A stretch of DNA of 64,000 bases from Empedobacter sedimenti (lineage in GTDB: Bacteria; Bacteroidota; Bacteroidia; Flavobacteriales; Weeksellaceae). The notes beneath the pieces were generated by a model. It was not told the origin of the DNA. It did no database searches and saw nothing but the letters and a program-made list of their open reading frames with translations. Below, one piece after another: positions 62,063-64,000 of the stretch (positions within the stretch are counted from its first letter, which is position 1; each line of letters starts with the position of its first letter). Position numbers and translations under genes: made by a program. Location: positions 1 to 64,000 of the forward strand of contig NZ_JASCQG010000015.1 in assembly GCF_030005555.1 (NCBI RefSeq), in the 5' to 3' direction.

Positions 62063-62105
62063 CGAAACTATATTTATTATTTAAAATGAGTAAAGATAAT
62101 TTTAA

Positions 62106-62843
62106 CTATTTCTTTTTAATAAGCAACATATTGGCAAATGGCGTTACCTTCTTATTCGCTACAATTTTCAGATCAGCTTCTGTTATTGCTTTTATCCATT
62201 GTTTTTTGCTTAAAAAATGAAATGCTCCAATATTAAAAAACAAAAAATTCGTTGTATTACGAAATTGTTCTGAAAGGATAATTACTCCATCTTTTTTCAA
62301 AATTCTTTTGGCTTCTTCAAAAAATTGAACTCTTTTGTGATGGTCTAAAACTTCGTGTATTGCCGTTATCGCCAAAATAGCGTCTTGAGAATTATCTGTA
62401 AATGGTAATTGAGTTGGATTTATTTTAATCTCGTTCGGATTAGGTGGAAAAACTTTTTTTGAGATTTCAACTCCACTTTCGTGCTCGTGCCGATTACCGT
62501 AAATATCACAAACAGTTAAGTTTAGTTTAGGATAATTATTTTCTAATTGTTGAGAAAGAGGATCAAAACTTGCGTGAATTAAAACTGTATTCTCAATATT
62601 ATTAAAATCAACAATTTCATTCAATTTATTTACTTCATATAAATCTGATTTATCGTAAAGTAGGTACGATGCAACGATTGATGCTATAATATTTAGTAAT
62701 ATTAATCCTCCCACAATATTGAATAATATCTTAATAAATGCAGAATCTATCAAAAATGATAATACAAATAATATGATTGAAATTACGATTCCTAAAAGTA
62801 TTTTTTTGTAATTGAAAAGGATGACAAGTTTGGTTATTTTCAT
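62106..62843 (-). CDS. Membrane-anchored methyltransferase-like protein
   Basis: 245-residue protein with two N-terminal helices (13-31, 33-60) and a cytoplasmic class I methyltransferase-like domain (about 75-245). The second half is intact: LPFTDNSQDAILAITAIHEV, FFEEAKRILKKDGVIILSE. The glycine-rich SAM loop, however, reads TVLIHASFDPLSQQL with no GxG, so cofactor binding may be lost or altered. It is 12 bp after the unknown membrane gene and probably co-transcribed with it. Confidence 0.78.
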   Translation of the reverse strand: MKITKLVILFNYKKILLGIVISIILFVLSFLIDSAFIKILFNIVGGLILLNIIASIVASYLLYDKSDLYEVNKLNEIVDFNNIENTVLIHASFDPLSQQLENNYPKLNLTVCDIYGNRHEHESGVEISKKVFPPNPNEIKINPTQLPFTDNSQDAILAITAIHEVLDHHKRVQFFEEAKRILKKDGVIILSEQFRNTTNFLFFNIGAFHFLSKKQWIKAITEADLKIVANKKVTPFANMLLIKKK

Positions 62844-62855
62844 TAAGGTTGATTA

Positions 62856-63443
62856 TTAGGTATTCATAAATTTTAAATCAAGATAATGATGATTTATATC
62901 TTCTGGATTTATATAAAATGTTGTTTCTTTTTGTTGAATAAACCATAATAAAATATTATCGTACTCCATTTCAATTTTTTGTTTATAATGAATTACGGCA
63001 TTTTTTTGAGGATATGGAATAATGAAAATTACATCTATATAATTAAAAGAATTTTGAACTAATTTAATATTTTTTAAATTTACTTTTAAAGCTATCAGAC
63101 TACTTTTCCTTACAGAGGCAGAGACTACCATATTTTCATTATCAATTTTAGGACTTTTATCCATATAATTGTTAATAACAATGTATAAAACAAAGGGTAA
63201 ACATAAGATGACTCCTAATAAAGCAAAACCAGGATTTATTTCTAATTCTCGGTGTTTTCCTCCAATTCCCACAGCAATAAACATAATTCCTAAAAATAAA
63301 ATGATTGATAGTAAAAAATAACCAATCCACTTTAACACCTTATAAACAATAAACACATCTCTTGACTCTGATTGCTCGATAGGTTCTTCTATATATTCTA
63401 TATCATCTTTATAGTTATTAACTGGTAGTTTGATAATTTTCAT
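62856..63443 (-). CDS. Unknown two-helix membrane protein
   Basis: 195 residues: an N-terminal cytoplasmic part with EEPIEQSESRDVF, helices near 35-57 and 68-88, and a C-terminal soluble region of about 105 residues rich in beta-like V/I patterns (VVSASVRKSSLIALKV, VIFIIPYPQKNAVIHY). No domain recognized. Middle gene of a likely three-gene unit with the neighbouring minus-strand genes. Confidence 0.7.
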   Translation of the reverse strand: MKIIKLPVNNYKDDIEYIEEPIEQSESRDVFIVYKVLKWIGYFLLSIILFLGIMFIAVGIGGKHRELEINPGFALLGVILCLPFVLYIVINNYMDKSPKIDNENMVVSASVRKSSLIALKVNLKNIKLVQNSFNYIDVIFIIPYPQKNAVIHYKQKIEMEYDNILLWFIQQKETTFYINPEDINHHYLDLKFMNT

Positions 63444-63485
63444 ATTTTACCATTTGTTGCTGTCATATCTAGTACAATTCTCAAT

Positions 63486-63998
63486 TTATTTTTTTGCCTT
63501 AACTTCTTCTAATTGTTTTTTTACATCTTCTGGGAACCAAGGTAATATTGGATCTTGTTTATATTGCTCGTAAACAGTCTCTGGATTAAGATATTCTTCT
63601 GGTAAATTGAGTTTTTTTAATCCTGACTTAAAATCTTCTTCTTTTTCAAAAAAAACAAAATCCCTTTCTTTCATATTAATAATAAACCAAATTTTTGGAA
63701 GTGTATTTTTATCAAAAGTTTCAGTTATATCTTGTTCCCCATATATATAAATATCTTTTATATTAAAATATTCAACAGGTGAGAAAATATTTAGGACTAT
63801 ATTTTCACCATGAACTATGTCTATTTTTTGCTCTTTTCTATTCGTTCCTAATGTCCATATATCAGAACCTTGTAATTTTTGAAGATTATATGGTTTAATC
63901 AATGGAATTGTTGTGTAATCCCATCCACTTGCAACCCAATAAAACTTATCTATTTTAGCATCTTCATAAGGACGTTCCTGTATTAATTTATTTTTCAT
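63486..63998 (-). CDS. Unknown cytoplasmic protein at right edge
   Basis: 170 residues, no signal peptide or helices. Aromatic-rich (DKFYWVASGWDYTTIPLIKPY) with a C-terminal charged helix (FPEDVKKQLEEVKAKK). No family recognized. The ATG is complete at 63998, two bases from the window end, so an upstream in-frame start beyond the edge cannot be excluded. It precedes the membrane protein by 42 bp on the same strand. Confidence 0.7.
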   Translation of the reverse strand: MKNKLIQERPYEDAKIDKFYWVASGWDYTTIPLIKPYNLQKLQGSDIWTLGTNRKEQKIDIVHGENIVLNIFSPVEYFNIKDIYIYGEQDITETFDKNTLPKIWFIINMKERDFVFFEKEEDFKSGLKKLNLPEEYLNPETVYEQYKQDPILPWFPEDVKKQLEEVKAKK

Positions 63999-64000
63999 TT

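Overview
The window looks like a chromosomal segment of a low-GC Bacteroidota bacterium of the class Flavobacteriia; a member of the Weeksellaceae such as Empedobacter would fit, but I cannot fix the genus by eye. The signs are a SusC/SusD pair, a type IX secretion (T9SS) C-terminal sorting domain, a bacillithiol gene (bshB1), menaquinone synthesis (menA), fused CcsBA, DUF2795 and DUF4268 proteins, lipoproteins with Bacteroidota-style lipoboxes, few Shine-Dalgarno sequences, and many exact TAnnTTTG promoter boxes, several with TTG about 19 bp upstream.

Layout. 1-184: a short unassigned stretch of higher GC and the terminator of the SusCD operon. 185-4673: susD and susC homologues on the minus strand with no glycan-degrading partner. 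5130-9529: a four-gene MacAB-like ABC efflux operon (ATPase, two permeases, HlyD-type adaptor). Divergent from it, 9681-10969 holds a GbsR/MarR-type regulator and two paralogous small membrane proteins, with two nearly identical 18-bp palindromes in front of regulator and effector genes. 11027-13486: priA. 13640-15509: small membrane, cupin-like and lipoprotein genes. 15564-17116: proline dehydrogenase and ribosomal protein L31 type B. 17431-22078: lipoproteins and a umuC-umuD translesion pair in C-before-D order. 22349-25642: fused cytochrome c biogenesis protein. 25716-28334: a FabH-like thiolase, then a glutathione-peroxidase-like lipoprotein and bshB1 in one operon. 28451-28763: three identical tRNA-His genes in a perfect 119-bp tandem repeat. 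28851-32974: membrane proteins, an M49-like zinc peptidase and a YqiA-like esterase. 33088-36560: secA and a DUF2795 gene. 36729-41478: nitronate monooxygenase-like enzyme, MBL hydrolase, GreA-like factor, secreted M43 metalloprotease, TlpA-like thioredoxin and DUF4268. 41520-49998: ATP-cone nuclease, PhnA-like protein, an AraC regulator with a DoxX-like membrane protein, an ABC-F ATPase, a UPF0173 hydrolase with menA, and a GH25 lysozyme. 50055-54930: a stand-alone protease prodomain followed by a 1457-residue T9SS subtilase whose own prodomain it matches. 55009-60927: an LprI-like protein, a divergent TonB receptor/PepSY-TM iron-uptake pair, a lipoprotein and an MFS exporter. 61075-62000: ribB under an FMN riboswitch. 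62106-63998: a membrane-anchored methyltransferase-like protein and two unknown proteins.

Most of the window is housekeeping DNA with sharp intrinsic terminators between convergent genes. I saw no insertion sequence, prophage, CRISPR array or rRNA. The points most worth following are the orphan prodomain beside its protease, the palindrome-bearing regulator/membrane-protein module, the tRNA-His triplication, the ATP-cone nuclease, and the inverted repeat between the iron receptor and its PepSY partner.
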